From Skermanella stibiiresistens SB22 (GTDB taxonomy: Bacteria > Pseudomonadota > Alphaproteobacteria > Azospirillales > Azospirillaceae), in assembly GCF_000576635.1 (NCBI RefSeq), contig NZ_AVFL01000005.1, forward strand, positions 124,001-188,000: 64,000 nt of DNA. Direction: 5' to 3'. Shown one piece after another: positions 8,344 through 17,416 of this stretch. Numbering within the stretch: the first letter of the stretch is position 1; every line of letters starts with the position of its first letter. The notes below the pieces were generated by a model, which was not told the origin of the DNA, searched no databases, and saw only the letters and a list, made by a program, of their open reading frames with translations. The position numbers were made by a program, and so were the translations under genes.

Positions 8344-9288
8344 TCAGGATCCGGCGGACAGCAGGCGGCGCGCTTCCTCCGCGTCCATCAGGATTTGCTG
8401 TTTCAAAGCGTCGAAACTCTCGAATTTCCGCTCCGGCCGGATGAAGTCGATCATCTGGACCCGCAGGTGCTTGCCGTAGAGGTCGTCCGCGAAGTCGAAC
8501 AGGTGGACCTCCAGCAACTCCTTCAAACCACCGACGGTCGGGCGGCGGCCCAGATTGGCGACACCGTCGGTCCAGACCGTCTGGGCGCCCAGGTCGACGC
8601 CGGCGCGCACGGCGTAGACCCCATAGCGCGGGCGCAGGTACTCGCCCAGTTCCAAGTTGGCGGTCGGGAAGCCGATGGTGCGGCCTCGCTGGTCGCCATG
8701 CTCGACGCGGCCCTCCAGTTCCCAGGAGCGGCCGAGCACGGCGGCGGCCGCGCGCGGATCGCCGGAGGTCAGCAGGTCGCGGACGCGGGTCGAGGAGAAG
8801 ACGCCGCCACTGGCGTCGGCGGCTGGCTTGACCTCGGTCACGCCGAAGCCGGCGCCGCGCGCGCTCTGGTACAGCATGCCGACATCGCCGCCGCGCTTGT
8901 GGCCGAACACGAAGTCGTAGCCGGCGACCACGTGGCTGGCGGCCAACCCCTTGACCAGCACCTCGTCGATGAACCGCTCGGCGGTCCATTGTGAGAACGC
9001 CTTGTCGAAGTGGATGACGAACAGCAGATCGACGCCGACATTCTCGATGTGGCGCGCCTTGATGCGGAACGGGGTCAGGCGGAAGGGCGCGTCACCCGGT
9101 CGGAACAGGCTGCGGGGATGGGGTTCGAAGGTGAGCACGGCGAGCGGCTTGCCGGTGGCCTGGGCGATGTCGGCGGCCGTGCCGATCACGATGCGGTGAC
9201 CGCGATGCAGACCGTCGAAATTCCCCAGCGCCACCACGGCGCCGCGCGCGTCTTCCGGCAAATCGGTGAAATGTCTGAAGAGTCTCAT
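8344..9288 (-). CDS. ribF: Bifunctional riboflavin kinase / FAD synthetase
   Basis: Converts riboflavin to FMN and then FAD in the cytoplasm. The 314-residue product has an N-terminal nucleotidyltransferase domain (VVALGNFDGLHRGH near residues 19-32) and a C-terminal flavokinase domain (GRTIGFPTANLEL near residues 185-200), the standard two-domain layout and length. The ATG at 9288 has AAGGGG at a 9-base spacing and was preferred over a GTG at 9297. It stands alone on the minus strand, unrelated to the adjacent methanol locus. Confidence 0.95.
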   Translation of the reverse strand: MRLFRHFTDLPEDARGAVVALGNFDGLHRGHRIVIGTAADIAQATGKPLAVLTFEPHPRSLFRPGDAPFRLTPFRIKARHIENVGVDLLFVIHFDKAFSQWTAERFIDEVLVKGLAASHVVAGYDFVFGHKRGGDVGMLYQSARGAGFGVTEVKPAADASGGVFSSTRVRDLLTSGDPRAAAAVLGRSWELEGRVEHGDQRGRTIGFPTANLELGEYLRPRYGVYAVRAGVDLGAQTVWTDGVANLGRRPTVGGLKELLEVHLFDFADDLYGKHLRVQMIDFIRPERKFESFDALKQQILMDAEEARRLLSAGS

Positions 9289-9417
9289 ACCGGGCACCCC
9301 CTTGCCGCCCGGACCTCGATTAGCTCAAAAAATCAGGGATGTATATAGGGTGCTGGCGCCGCCGCGGGAAGCGCGCCGGCGGGAACGATGGCCGGAGGCC
9401 CGATCCCCGGAGGGGGA

Positions 9418-9879
9418 TCAGCCGCGCGTCGGGACCATCAGCAGCGCGTCGCCATCGATCACCACTGTGCCGGCCACGGTGCAGACGGTCTTGACCGCCA
9501 CCCGGCGCTTTTCCGCGATGATCTCGGTCACCGTCACGCGCGCCTGGACCGTGTCGCCGATCCGGACCGGCGCCTTGAACTTCAGGTTCTGGCTGAGATA
9601 GATGCAGCCCGGCCCCGGCAGCTTTGTGCCGAGCACGGTGGAGATCAGGCTGGCGGTCAGCATGCCGTGGGCGATGCGGCCCTTGAACATGGTCGTGCTG
9701 GCGAATTCCTGGTTGAGATGGACCGGGTTGGTGTCGCCGGACACGCCGGCATAAAGCACGATGTCGGCCTCGGTCACCGTCCGCGCGTACACGGCGGTCT
9801 GGCCGACGAAGATGTCCTCCAGGAAGAAACCGGTCAGACCATCGTTGGAGCTGCCGTTCAAGCTGCGCACGTCATCCAT
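9418..9879 (-). CDS. MaoC family (R)-specific enoyl-CoA hydratase
   Basis: A hotdog-fold dehydratase of 153 residues. The catalytic dyad is visible in AGVSGDTNPVHLN, with Asp49 and His54, and HGMLTASLIS follows as in PhaJ-type hydratases. Such enzymes hydrate enoyl-CoA to (R)-3-hydroxyacyl-CoA, linking beta-oxidation to polyhydroxyalkanoate synthesis. No pha gene is visible nearby, so the pathway is open. It is divergent from the SDR gene at 10108, across 228 bases in which I see no distinct feature. Confidence 0.85.
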   Translation of the reverse strand: MDDVRSLNGSSNDGLTGFFLEDIFVGQTAVYARTVTEADIVLYAGVSGDTNPVHLNQEFASTTMFKGRIAHGMLTASLISTVLGTKLPGPGCIYLSQNLKFKAPVRIGDTVQARVTVTEIIAEKRRVAVKTVCTVAGTVVIDGDALLMVPTRG

Positions 9880-10107
9880 AATCCGACCCTTTGATGTTCA
9901 ATTGCCCACGTATTGTGCATCCGCGAAGGCTTATATTGCAATGCGGCATAAGCGCCCGAGAGCCGGATGGCATTGGACTTTCGACCAAGGTGCCGTCCGG
10001 AAACCTCCATCGAACCACTCGCGGCCATTTGACTTTCGGCTCCAGCGGGCAACCGTCTATCGGATCACGCCGGGTTTTCCGGCGATCTTCAGGAACGGGC
10101 AACGGGA

Positions 10108-10920
10108 ATGACACGGATGAGTTACGGCTTCGCGCTGATCACGGGCGGCACCACCGGGATCGGCGCCGCCTTCGCCAAGCTTCTGCCGGATAGCACCAAC
10201 CTGCTGCTGGTGGCGCGCAACGAAGAGAAGCTGGCGGAACGGCGCGCCGAACTGGAGCGGCCCGGCCGCACCGTCGAGACGGTCGCCGCCGACCTATCCA
10301 CCACCGAAGGACGCGACACGCTGCTGGCCAAGGCTGGCGGGCTCGATATCGACCTGCTGATCAACAACGCCGGCGCCGGCCGCTTCTCCAGCGTGCTCGA
10401 CAACGACCCGGATGACGAACTGGCGACGGTCGAGTTGAACGTGGTGGCTCCGACGGTGCTGACCCGCGCGCTGCTGCCCGGCATGATCGAGCGCGCCCGG
10501 CGCGACAATCGGCGCTGCGGCTTGATCCTGGTGTCGAGCACGACCGCGTTCCAGCCGATCCCGCTGCTGACGACGTATTCCGCCACCAAGTCCTTCGTGC
10601 TGGCCTATGGCGAGGGACTGCGGGAGGAGACCCGGCACGATCCGCTGGACCTGCTGGTGCTCTGCCCCAACGCCACGAAGACGGATTTCAGCGAGCGCTC
10701 CGGCCTGGACCTGGGCAGCCTGCCCGGCGCCGACGATCCCATGAAGGTCGCGGCCGAGGGCTTGGATCAGCTGGGCAAGCGGACGGTCCACGTGGTGGGT
10801 TTGGGCACCAGGATGGCGCTGACGCCGTTCCTGATCCCCCGCCGGATCGCGACCAGCGGAGCGGGCGCGGTCATGTCGCTGCTCAGCAAGGTCAACCGCC
10901 TGAAGCCGCGCCAGATGTGA
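10108..10920 (+). CDS. SDR family NAD(P)-dependent oxidoreductase
   Basis: A classical-type short-chain dehydrogenase of 270 residues. The cofactor motif TGGTTGIG is at residues 12-19, NNAGAG is near residue 89, and the catalytic YSATK has Tyr157 and Lys161. It resembles the DltE/YqjQ-like subgroup of broad SDRs, whose substrates are mostly unknown. The ATG at 10108 is used; a second ATG nine bases later is also possible. It stands alone and its 3' end faces the LysE gene. Confidence 0.82.
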   Translation: MTRMSYGFALITGGTTGIGAAFAKLLPDSTNLLLVARNEEKLAERRAELERPGRTVETVAADLSTTEGRDTLLAKAGGLDIDLLINNAGAGRFSSVLDNDPDDELATVELNVVAPTVLTRALLPGMIERARRDNRRCGLILVSSTTAFQPIPLLTTYSATKSFVLAYGEGLREETRHDPLDLLVLCPNATKTDFSERSGLDLGSLPGADDPMKVAAEGLDQLGKRTVHVVGLGTRMALTPFLIPRRIATSGAGAVMSLLSKVNRLKPRQM

Positions 10921-10963
10921 TCAGCCGTATGAGTTGATGGTCAACCCTGGTTGCCGGTCAATC

Positions 10964-11581
10964 TTACCCAAGCGCGTGCCAGAGCGTGCTGACGGCGAAG
11001 CCGATGAACATCACGCCGGTGGCGCGGATGATCCAGATCTCGCCCGAGCGGTAGATCCGGCGCAGCAACGGGGTTCCGACCAGCCAGATCAGGATCAGGT
11101 CGGCCAGCAGGAATCCCAGGAACACGGCGGCCAGCAGCAACGGCGCGTTGGCGGCGGTGAGCGCGCCGAGATCCTGCGCCAGCAAAGCCGTGAAGACGGA
11201 TAGCGTGACTGGGTAACTCTTGGGATTGGTGACACCGAACACGAGGCCGAGCCGCAGGTGCCGCCTGACCCCGCCCGATGCTTGGCCCGTCGCGTCGCGT
11301 CTGACCAGAACCGCGCGCGTCCCCAGCCACAGCAGGTAACCGCCGCAAACCACCGCCAGCACCTGGAACACCACGGGAGCGATCACCTTGGCCCCGATCA
11401 TCGCGGTCAGCGCCAGCGCCGCCCATAGGGTATCGCCGACCAGATGTCCGAACAGGAACCCCGCCCCGGCTCGCCGCCCCTGCGCGGCGCCGATGCCGAG
11501 CAGCGCCAGCACGGCTGGACCGGGTGTCAGGACGACGATGGCGCCGGCCATGGCCGCTGCCAACAGGATCGACGCTTCCAT
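10964..11581 (-). CDS. LysE/RhtB family amino acid exporter
   Basis: An inner-membrane protein of 205 residues with about six hydrophobic segments. The N-terminal segment carries the family signature LTPGPAVLALLGIGAAQG (residues 18-35), and GVTNPKSY lies near residue 115. Members export amino acids or homoserine lactones. There is no adjacent LysR-type regulator to hint at a substrate. Length and topology are normal for the family. Confidence 0.88.
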   Translation of the reverse strand: MEASILLAAAMAGAIVVLTPGPAVLALLGIGAAQGRRAGAGFLFGHLVGDTLWAALALTAMIGAKVIAPVVFQVLAVVCGGYLLWLGTRAVLVRRDATGQASGGVRRHLRLGLVFGVTNPKSYPVTLSVFTALLAQDLGALTAANAPLLLAAVFLGFLLADLILIWLVGTPLLRRIYRSGEIWIIRATGVMFIGFAVSTLWHALG

Positions 11582-11693
11582 GATGCTCCGTGTTTCGGTT
11601 GGGGAGTTTCACGTGCCAACCGGCCGCATACTGGAGCGGCGCTCGTCCGATGGCAAGGCGGGCGTCGGCGGTTCGACGCCCCGCCGCTGACGG

Positions 11694-12509
11694 TTACCCG
11701 GCGGTCGACGCCGGATCCGGGCTGTCGTCCATGGTCTTCGGCTTCAGCTCATAGATCAGCCCCGCCGCGCCAAATCCGCCATCCACGTTCAGCGTGTGCC
11801 CCTGCACGTATTGGCTCTCATCCGACGCCAGGAAAACCATGGCGTCCGCGATCTCCTCGGGCGTCCCGTAGCGGCGCATGGGCGTGAGATTGTAGTAGGA
11901 CTGGCGCGTGGCCTCGTCGTGGACGATCTTGGTCATGGGGGTATCGATGGGGCCCGGCGCCACGGCGTTGACGTTGATGCCGTAGTGGGACAGTTCCACG
12001 GCCATGATCTTGGTCAGGATTTCCAGCCCGGCCTTGGACGAGCCATAGGCGGAGCGGCCAAACCCGCCCCGCTGGCCCGACAGCGAGACGATGTTGATGA
12101 TGCGACCGGAGCGCCGCTTGATCATCTTCCGCGCCGCCGCCTGACCACACAGGAAGGCGCCCGTCAGATTGACCCGCTGGACACGTTCCCAATCCTCGAT
12201 CGAGGTGTCGATGAACAGCTCGTTGACGCTGATGCCGGCACCGTTGACCAGGATATCGACGCTCCCGAATTCCTGGACGCAGGTATCGATCAATCCGTAG
12301 GCGCTGTCCTTGTCGCCGACATCGACCCGGCAGGCCATGGCGCGGCCACCCTGTTCCCTGATCCTGTTGGCCACGGCCTCCGCCAGGCCGAGATCGAAGT
12401 CGGCGACCACAACGCTGGCCCCCTCCCGGGCGAAGGTCTCGCAGATGGCTGAGCAGATGCCACCGCCGCCGCCGGTCACGATGGCGGCCTTGTCCTGAAG
12501 TCTTTTCAT
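11694..12509 (-). CDS. SDR oxidoreductase of the sugar-acid module
   Basis: A classical short-chain dehydrogenase of 271 residues. TGGGGGI is at residues 12-18; Asp37 at the end of beta-2 suggests NAD(H) preference. Asn89 is in VNGAG, the catalytic Ser is near residues 142-144, and Tyr155 and Lys159 are in SAYGSSK. The C-terminus has the usual GHTLNVDGGFGAAG. It lies downstream of the kinase gene on the same strand, 134 bases away. By context it probably oxidises or reduces the carbohydrate acid handled by the kinase and the RuBisCO-like protein; the substrate itself cannot be read from sequence. Confidence 0.85.
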   Translation of the reverse strand: MKRLQDKAAIVTGGGGGICSAICETFAREGASVVVADFDLGLAEAVANRIREQGGRAMACRVDVGDKDSAYGLIDTCVQEFGSVDILVNGAGISVNELFIDTSIEDWERVQRVNLTGAFLCGQAAARKMIKRRSGRIINIVSLSGQRGGFGRSAYGSSKAGLEILTKIMAVELSHYGINVNAVAPGPIDTPMTKIVHDEATRQSYYNLTPMRRYGTPEEIADAMVFLASDESQYVQGHTLNVDGGFGAAGLIYELKPKTMDDSPDPASTAG

Positions 12510-12643
12510 TCTTTCCTCCCTATGTCGAATCTGCTTTCACCGTACCGACAACCGCGTCGGTCGCGGTCTTGGAACCGCCAAACACCGTCATGATTTCCGA
12601 GGTTTGGTCTTCCGGCCGGGCCGCGTTTCCGTCCAGGCGTTTG

Positions 12644-14011
12644 TCACGCGCCGAATTTCGCACGCGTGAACAGGTCGGGACCTCCCATCTGTCCACCCTT
12701 GAGCAGGACCTGAAGTCCGTCCACCGCCGGGTCATCCGCGTGGAGGCGGCAGACGTGGCCGTTGGTGAGGGTGTCGACCCGGTCGATCGTGAGGGCGAAG
12801 GCGCCAATGGCGCGCATCGCGTAGCTCGACGTGTCGCCACCCGAAAAGATGATTCTCCGCAATCCGAACTCCCCGGCCAGCGTCCGCGCCAGGGAGGCGA
12901 ACGCGGACCCGATCCCGCGCGCGGAACGGTCGGGAGACAATCCCAGGCGCCGCATCGCCGCTCCGACATCCGCGAGCGCCGGGTCGTCCGGCCCCCGGGC
13001 CGTCAGGATGATGACGTCGCGCCCTTGGTTGAAATGGCCGCGCGCCGTTTCGCGAACCCGATCCAGGGCATCCAGGCGGCTTTCGGGATCGAGCAGCCGC
13101 GCGACGTCGAGGCGGACCACCGCCCATCCCGCGGCTTCGGCATGCTCGATCTGCAAGTTGGTCTGGACCGCGCAGCTGCCGGACACCACGAGCATCCTCT
13201 CCGCGGCGTCCAGGGTGGCAGCCGGGTCCGGAATCCTGCCCAATTCGCGGGCGAGATGCCGTCCCAGCCCATGCGCCAGCCCCTGGGCGCCGAGGGCGAA
13301 GACCATACCGGACCGTGTTTCCTCCCAGAGGCACTTGGCGGCCCGGTCGAGATGTTCGGAGGTCATGCCATCGAAGATCGCGATCGAACCGCTGGTCCGG
13401 GCCCCGGCCAGCACGTCACCGATGTCACCGACGGACCCGTCCAGCATCGGAGCCGTCACGTGGACCATCGGGTCCGGCGTCTGCCGCGCCAGATGAACGC
13501 CCAGATCGGCCTCGTCCATGGGGGTGGACGGGTGGCGCGCCATGGAGGGATGGCGGTCGAGCCTGAATATCCGGTCGCCGAACCGCGCGAAATGCTGACC
13601 GAAGGCGGTGAAGCGCCCCTGCTCCGGCATGGCGGCATGGACCGGGATCAGGCATCCCGGCCAGATCGCCCTGGCCTCGGCGATCGGGACGCCGAAGCTG
13701 CCGACGGTGGGCGAGCTGTCGAAGGTCGAACAGATCTTGTACTGGACGAACCGGCCGCCGATGGCGCGGAACAAGTCCAGCGAGGGCCTGATCTCCTCCG
13801 CCATCCTGTCCGGGCCCAGCGAGCGCGAGACGCCCGCGATCCCGATCACATCGTACTCGCCGGCCATCCGCCGGATCTCCGCCGCGCGCCCGGCATCGAG
13901 GAACAGGATCGCGCGCAGGCCGTGGCGATGATATTGGGCGAGGTTCTCGGAGGATCCCGTGAAATCGTCGCCGTAGAAGGCCACCAATGGGCCGGATGAC
14001 GCACCCGTCAT
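12644..14011 (-). CDS. Four-carbon acid sugar kinase family protein (DUF1537; OiaK/OtnK-like)
   Basis: An ATP-dependent kinase of carbohydrate acids, 455 residues. The N-terminal domain has the family FYGDDFTGSSEN motif (residues 12-23) and the C-terminal domain has the nucleotide-binding FSGGDTSSYAMRAIG stretch near residue 400. Characterised relatives phosphorylate threonate, erythronate or 3-oxo-isoapionate. The divergent RuBisCO-like protein gene makes a 3-oxo-isoapionate kinase-like role attractive, because that kinase feeds RuBisCO-like decarboxylases in D-apionate catabolism. This is inference by neighbourhood. The gene starts 3 bases after the regulator's stop. Confidence 0.85.
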   Translation of the reverse strand: MTGASSGPLVAFYGDDFTGSSENLAQYHRHGLRAILFLDAGRAAEIRRMAGEYDVIGIAGVSRSLGPDRMAEEIRPSLDLFRAIGGRFVQYKICSTFDSSPTVGSFGVPIAEARAIWPGCLIPVHAAMPEQGRFTAFGQHFARFGDRIFRLDRHPSMARHPSTPMDEADLGVHLARQTPDPMVHVTAPMLDGSVGDIGDVLAGARTSGSIAIFDGMTSEHLDRAAKCLWEETRSGMVFALGAQGLAHGLGRHLARELGRIPDPAATLDAAERMLVVSGSCAVQTNLQIEHAEAAGWAVVRLDVARLLDPESRLDALDRVRETARGHFNQGRDVIILTARGPDDPALADVGAAMRRLGLSPDRSARGIGSAFASLARTLAGEFGLRRIIFSGGDTSSYAMRAIGAFALTIDRVDTLTNGHVCRLHADDPAVDGLQVLLKGGQMGGPDLFTRAKFGA

Positions 14012-14014
14012 CTC

Positions 14015-14764
14015 CTACTCCGTGATCGTGTCGCGGAAATGCAGCATGTTGGCGTCGACCGGATTGGTATGGCCGAAACCCTTGCTCGCGGTGAATTCGC
14101 GCGCGGCGTTGGCGTTGCCACTCTCGAGCATGATGAGCATGATCTCGTGAAGCTTGATGGCGTTCTGCGGTCCCATGTGCCGCAACGATTTGCCGATCCA
14201 GGGCGCCACCATGGTCAGGACGAAATTGGCTATGGACTCGATCAGCTCATTTCCCGAACTGCGGTAGACCAGTCGGTGGAATGCGAGATCGGCCTGCAGG
14301 ATCTGCTCATGCGTGGCGTTCGGATCGGCGGCCAGGCTTCTCAGATGCTCGATCGCGTTCCGCATGTCCGCCAAGTCCGCGTCGGTCCGGCGCTCGGCGG
14401 CCAGTTCGGCGCAGTTCTTCTCGAAGATGCCCCGCACCTCCATCAGCTTTTGCGGCGTCGTGTCGCTCAGGTAGGTCTGGAACAGGAGAAGCTGCGACAG
14501 CGCCGCCTGCACGCCAGGGCGCACGAAAGTCCCGGACCCGTGGCGCACCTCGATCACGCCCACCACGTCGAGGACCTTGATCGCCTCGCGGACGGGCGTG
14601 CGGCTGACGCCCAAGGTCTCCGCGATCTCCAGTTCGCTGGGCAGACGGTCGCCCCCCTTCAAGGCGCCGCTCATCACGGCGTTCTTGATGTGCTCCATGA
14701 CGAGATTGACCCTGCTCTGAGCCTTCTTCGGCGCGCCGACGGACGCCGTCACTCCATCGATCAT
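14015..14764 (-). CDS. GntR family (FadR/FCD subfamily) transcriptional regulator
   Basis: A 249-residue repressor-type protein. The winged helix spans about residues 20-85, with LPSELEIAETLGVSRTPVREAIKVL as its helix-turn-helix core, and is followed by an all-helical FCD ligand-binding domain. The ATG at 14764 is preceded by GGGGAC; ATGs at 14797 and 14800 would extend into the putative operator. It heads the minus-strand kinase-SDR unit and faces the RuBisCO-like/TRAP unit, so it very likely controls both arms in response to the transported acid or its phosphate. Confidence 0.87.
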   Translation of the reverse strand: MIDGVTASVGAPKKAQSRVNLVMEHIKNAVMSGALKGGDRLPSELEIAETLGVSRTPVREAIKVLDVVGVIEVRHGSGTFVRPGVQAALSQLLLFQTYLSDTTPQKLMEVRGIFEKNCAELAAERRTDADLADMRNAIEHLRSLAADPNATHEQILQADLAFHRLVYRSSGNELIESIANFVLTMVAPWIGKSLRHMGPQNAIKLHEIMLIMLESGNANAAREFTASKGFGHTNPVDANMLHFRDTITE

Positions 14765-14800
14765 GTCACCGTCCCCAAAAGCCCCACGCAGCAACATCAT

Positions 14801-14815
14801 ACATCATATGTCTCG
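14801..14815. promoter_or_regulatory. Candidate GntR operator copy 1
   Basis: ACATCATATGTCTCG at 14801-14815 is repeated as ACATCATACCTCTCG at 14925-14939, with 13 of 15 bases identical. Read on the minus strand this copy contains AGACAT, the same hexamer found at the two other sites in this divergent region. It lies just upstream of the regulator start. Function is inferred from repetition and position. Confidence 0.4.
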
Positions 14816-14860
14816 CGGGATAAGATCCGATCGCCGCAACGAGCCCCGATCAAGCCGGAA

Positions 14861-14869
14861 TCTAGACAT
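14861..14869. promoter_or_regulatory. Candidate GntR operator half-site, TCTAGACAT copy 1
   Basis: TCTAGACAT at 14861-14869 recurs exactly at 14920-14928, 59 bases away, in the 263-base divergent region. Both contain AGACAT. A regulator acting on both promoters would be expected to use such repeated sites; this has not been shown. Confidence 0.3.
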
Positions 14870-14919
14870 TCACGATGCGTCGCGTAAAGCAAAAATATGG
14901 GATTGACGCTTCCTAGGCA

Positions 14920-14939
14920 TCTAGACATCATACCTCTCG
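14920..14939. promoter_or_regulatory. Candidate GntR operator copy 2 upstream of the RuBisCO-like gene
   Basis: This segment joins the second TCTAGACAT (14920-14928) to the second ACATCATA-NN-TCTCG element (14925-14939). It lies about 90 bases upstream of the RuBisCO-like protein start and is the best candidate for control of the plus-strand arm. Confidence 0.4.
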
Positions 14940-15027
14940 GGTATTCGGTCGTGAACCAGCTCGAAGCCGCCATGAAACAGAGGGTGCCGCCAAAGCAACC
15001 CTTGGACAAGAAAATCGGGAGGGAGGC

Positions 15028-16302
15028 GTGACGGACCATCGCGTGTTCGCCAGGTACACCATAGAGACCCCGCTGACGCTCGAAGCCGCGGCGGCCGCCA
15101 TGGCCGGGGAGCAGTCGAGCGGAACGTTCATGAAAATACCGGGCGAGACGCCCGAGATCGTCGAGCGCCATGGCGCGCGGGTCGAGAGCGTTCGGGACCT
15201 GGGAAGCGCCGACCGGCCATCCCTTCCGGGAGCGCTGACCGCCACCGAGGTGAGCGGAGGCTATCGCCGGGGCGATGTCCTGCTGTCCTGGCCGCTCCAC
15301 AACATCGGCGCCTCCCTTCCCAACCTGATGGCGACCGTCTGCGGCAACCTGACCGAACTTCGGCAACTGTCCGGCATACGCCTGACCGACATCCAGGTTC
15401 CCGAGCCGTTCCTGGACGCCTACCCCGGACCGAGGCATGGGGTCGCCGGCACGCGGTCGTCCACCGGCGTTTGGGACCGTCCCCTGATCGGGACCATCAT
15501 CAAGCCGAGCGTGGGCCTGTCGCCGGAACAGACGGCGGGGATGGTGGATCAGCTGATCCAGGGCGGCATCGACTTCATCAAGGACGACGAGCTGATCGCC
15601 AACCCTCCGTATTCGACCATCGAGGCGCGGGTCCGGGCGATCATGCCGGTGATCGAGCGCCACGCGGACCGGACCGGACGCAAGGTGATGTACGCCTTCA
15701 ACATCACCGGCGACCTGGACGAGATGCGGCGCGATCACGATCTGGTCCTCAAGGCGGGCGGCACGTGCGTGATGCTGAGCTTGAACTGGTGCGGCCCGCC
15801 GGCCGTGGGCGCGATGCGGCGGCACAGCCCACTGGTGCTGCACGGGCACCGCAATGGCTGGGGCATGCTGAGCCGCGATCCCATGCTGGGTATGGATTTC
15901 AAGGCCTACCAGTAGATCTGGCGGCTGCTCGGCGTCGACCACATCCACGTCAACGGTATCCGCAACAAGTTTTCGGAGCCGGACGAATCGGTCATCCGCT
16001 CGGCCCTGGCCTGCCGGGAACCCCTGCTTCCAGGGGATGGCCGGGACTATCGCATCATGCCGGTCTTCTCGTCGGCCCAGTCCGCCGACCAAGCGGCGGA
16101 GACCTATCGGGCGGTCGGCACGACCGATCTGATCTATGCCTGCGGAGGCGGCATCATGGGCCACCCGGACGGCATAGGGGGCGGCGTCGCCAGCATCCGC
16201 CAAGCCTGGGAAGCGGCGACCGCCGGCATTCCGGTCGAGGACTACGCGCGCGACCATCCGAAGTTGCGAGGCGCGCTGCGTCAGTTCCGCGCCGGCAAAT
16301 GA
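15028..16302 (+). pseudogene. RuBisCO-like protein interrupted by one in-frame amber codon (15913-15915)
   Basis: The frame reads as a complete RuBisCO large-subunit-fold protein of about 424 codons, except that codon 296 is TAG. Homology continues without a shift after it (IWRLLGVDHIHVNGIRNKF). Visible active-site equivalents are Lys159 in GTIIKPSVG, the metal-binding FIKDDE with Lys185, His272, His274 and Arg275, then His305 and His307, Lys in RNKF, and GGG at 373-375. Ser replaces the second Lys of the KPK motif, so it is form IV, not true RuBisCO. The stop removes half the active site. Relatives decarboxylate or transcarboxylate 3-oxo-isoapionate 4-phosphate. It could be a recent pseudogene, a sequencing error or suppressed in vivo. 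The start may be a GTG with GGGAGG just upstream. Confidence 0.85.
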
Positions 16303-16359
16303 ACCGGCACGCGGGCCTTCGAATCCCTTCAAGAAAAAAACGACAGGAGGAAGCTCACG

Positions 16360-17358
16360 ATGGGGACTTTCACGAAATCCATGACGAAATCGCTGGTGGC
16401 CGGAGCCGTGCTCGCGGGGGTCCTGGGCTTGGGTTCGGTGCCAGCCGGCGCCGCGACCTTCAAGCTCGCGACCGGGACGCCGCTGCACAACCCCGAGACC
16501 CAAGCCGCCGTCAAGTTCGCCGAGTTGGTCACCGAACGCAGCAACGGCGACATCAAGATCGACGTCCTGTCCGGCGGGCAGGCCGGTGGCGAACGCGAGA
16601 TCGCGGAAAGCCTGCAGCTGGGCACCATGCACTTCGCGGTGCTGGGCGGGATCGTCCAGAACTTCGATCCGGCCCTGATGATCGTCGAGTGGGATTTCCT
16701 GTTCAAGGACGACGAGCACGTCAAGCGCGTCCTCTACGGACCGGTCGGCGAGAAGATCAACGAGCGCCTCGTCGACAAGATGGGCGTCAGGAATCTCGCC
16801 CCGCTGATGCGCACGCCCCGCCTACTCACCACGAACAAGCCGGTCGAGAAACTCGACGATGTCAAGGGCATGAAGATCCGGGTTCCGGAGATGCCCGGCC
16901 GCTTGGCGCTGTGGGAGGCGCTGGGCAGCAAGCCGACCCCCATGGCATTCCCGGAAGTGGTTCCGGCGCTTCAGCTTGGCACCATCGACGGACAGGAGAA
17001 CCCGATCGGCCTGATCGCGTCGGCCAAGATGCAGGAAGCCGTCGGCAACCTCGCCATGACCAACCACCTGCCCGGCTTCATGATGGTGCTGGTGGCGGAG
17101 GATGTCTGGCAGGACCTGTCCAAGGAACAGCAGGCGCTGGTCGGTCAGGCCGCCAAGGATGCCTCCGCCTTCAATGACGAATTGGTCAAGGAGCAGGAGA
17201 AGACCCAGCTGGCGGAAGTGACCGCCAAGATGAAAGTCACGGAGCCCGACATGGGGCCCTGGCGCGCCGCCACGGCCGATGTCTACAAGAAGTTCGAGAA
17301 CGTCGAGGGGTTCGTCGATCTCTACGAGAGCATCCGCGAGGTCGGCGCCAGCCAGTAA
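16360..17358 (+). CDS. TRAP transporter periplasmic substrate-binding protein (DctP family)
   Basis: A 332-residue exported binding protein with a signal peptide ending near PAGAAT and the DctP-family pattern (KLATGTPLHNPETQAAVKFAELV, then MKIRVPEMP near residue 170 where the carboxylate-binding Arg lies, and IDGQENP near residue 212). It delivers an organic or sugar acid to the QM permease encoded next. The ATG is preceded by AGGAGG. As the first transporter gene after the RuBisCO-like gene, it probably binds the acid that the kinase and RuBisCO-like enzyme metabolise. Confidence 0.92.
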   Translation: MGTFTKSMTKSLVAGAVLAGVLGLGSVPAGAATFKLATGTPLHNPETQAAVKFAELVTERSNGDIKIDVLSGGQAGGEREIAESLQLGTMHFAVLGGIVQNFDPALMIVEWDFLFKDDEHVKRVLYGPVGEKINERLVDKMGVRNLAPLMRTPRLLTTNKPVEKLDDVKGMKIRVPEMPGRLALWEALGSKPTPMAFPEVVPALQLGTIDGQENPIGLIASAKMQEAVGNLAMTNHLPGFMMVLVAEDVWQDLSKEQQALVGQAAKDASAFNDELVKEQEKTQLAEVTAKMKVTEPDMGPWRAATADVYKKFENVEGFVDLYESIREVGASQ

Positions 17359-17368
17359 CGGGCCCGCC

Positions 17369-17394
17369 GCCGGACCGGGTCGCCCCGGTCCGGC
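17369..17394 (+). terminator. Stem-loop between TRAP binding-protein and permease genes
   Basis: GCCGGACCGG at 17369-17378 pairs perfectly with CCGGTCCGGC at 17385-17394 around a 6-base loop, with no U-tract. Intergenic stem-loops after binding-protein genes commonly stabilise the upstream mRNA so that binding protein is made in excess of permease. Confidence 0.5.
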
Positions 17395-17416
17395 CCTTCA
17401 CCGCCGAGGTCTCTCC

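Noticed and set aside
15913-15915. Amber codon read as pyrrolysine
   Set aside because: Pyrrolysine is known mainly from methylamine-using archaea and a few anaerobic bacteria, no pyl gene is visible, and RuBisCO-like enzymes are not pyrrolysine proteins.
14797-16719. 640-codon minus-strand frame opposite the RuBisCO-like and DctP genes
   Set aside because: It has no domain content, runs across two well-supported plus-strand genes and is an antisense artefact.
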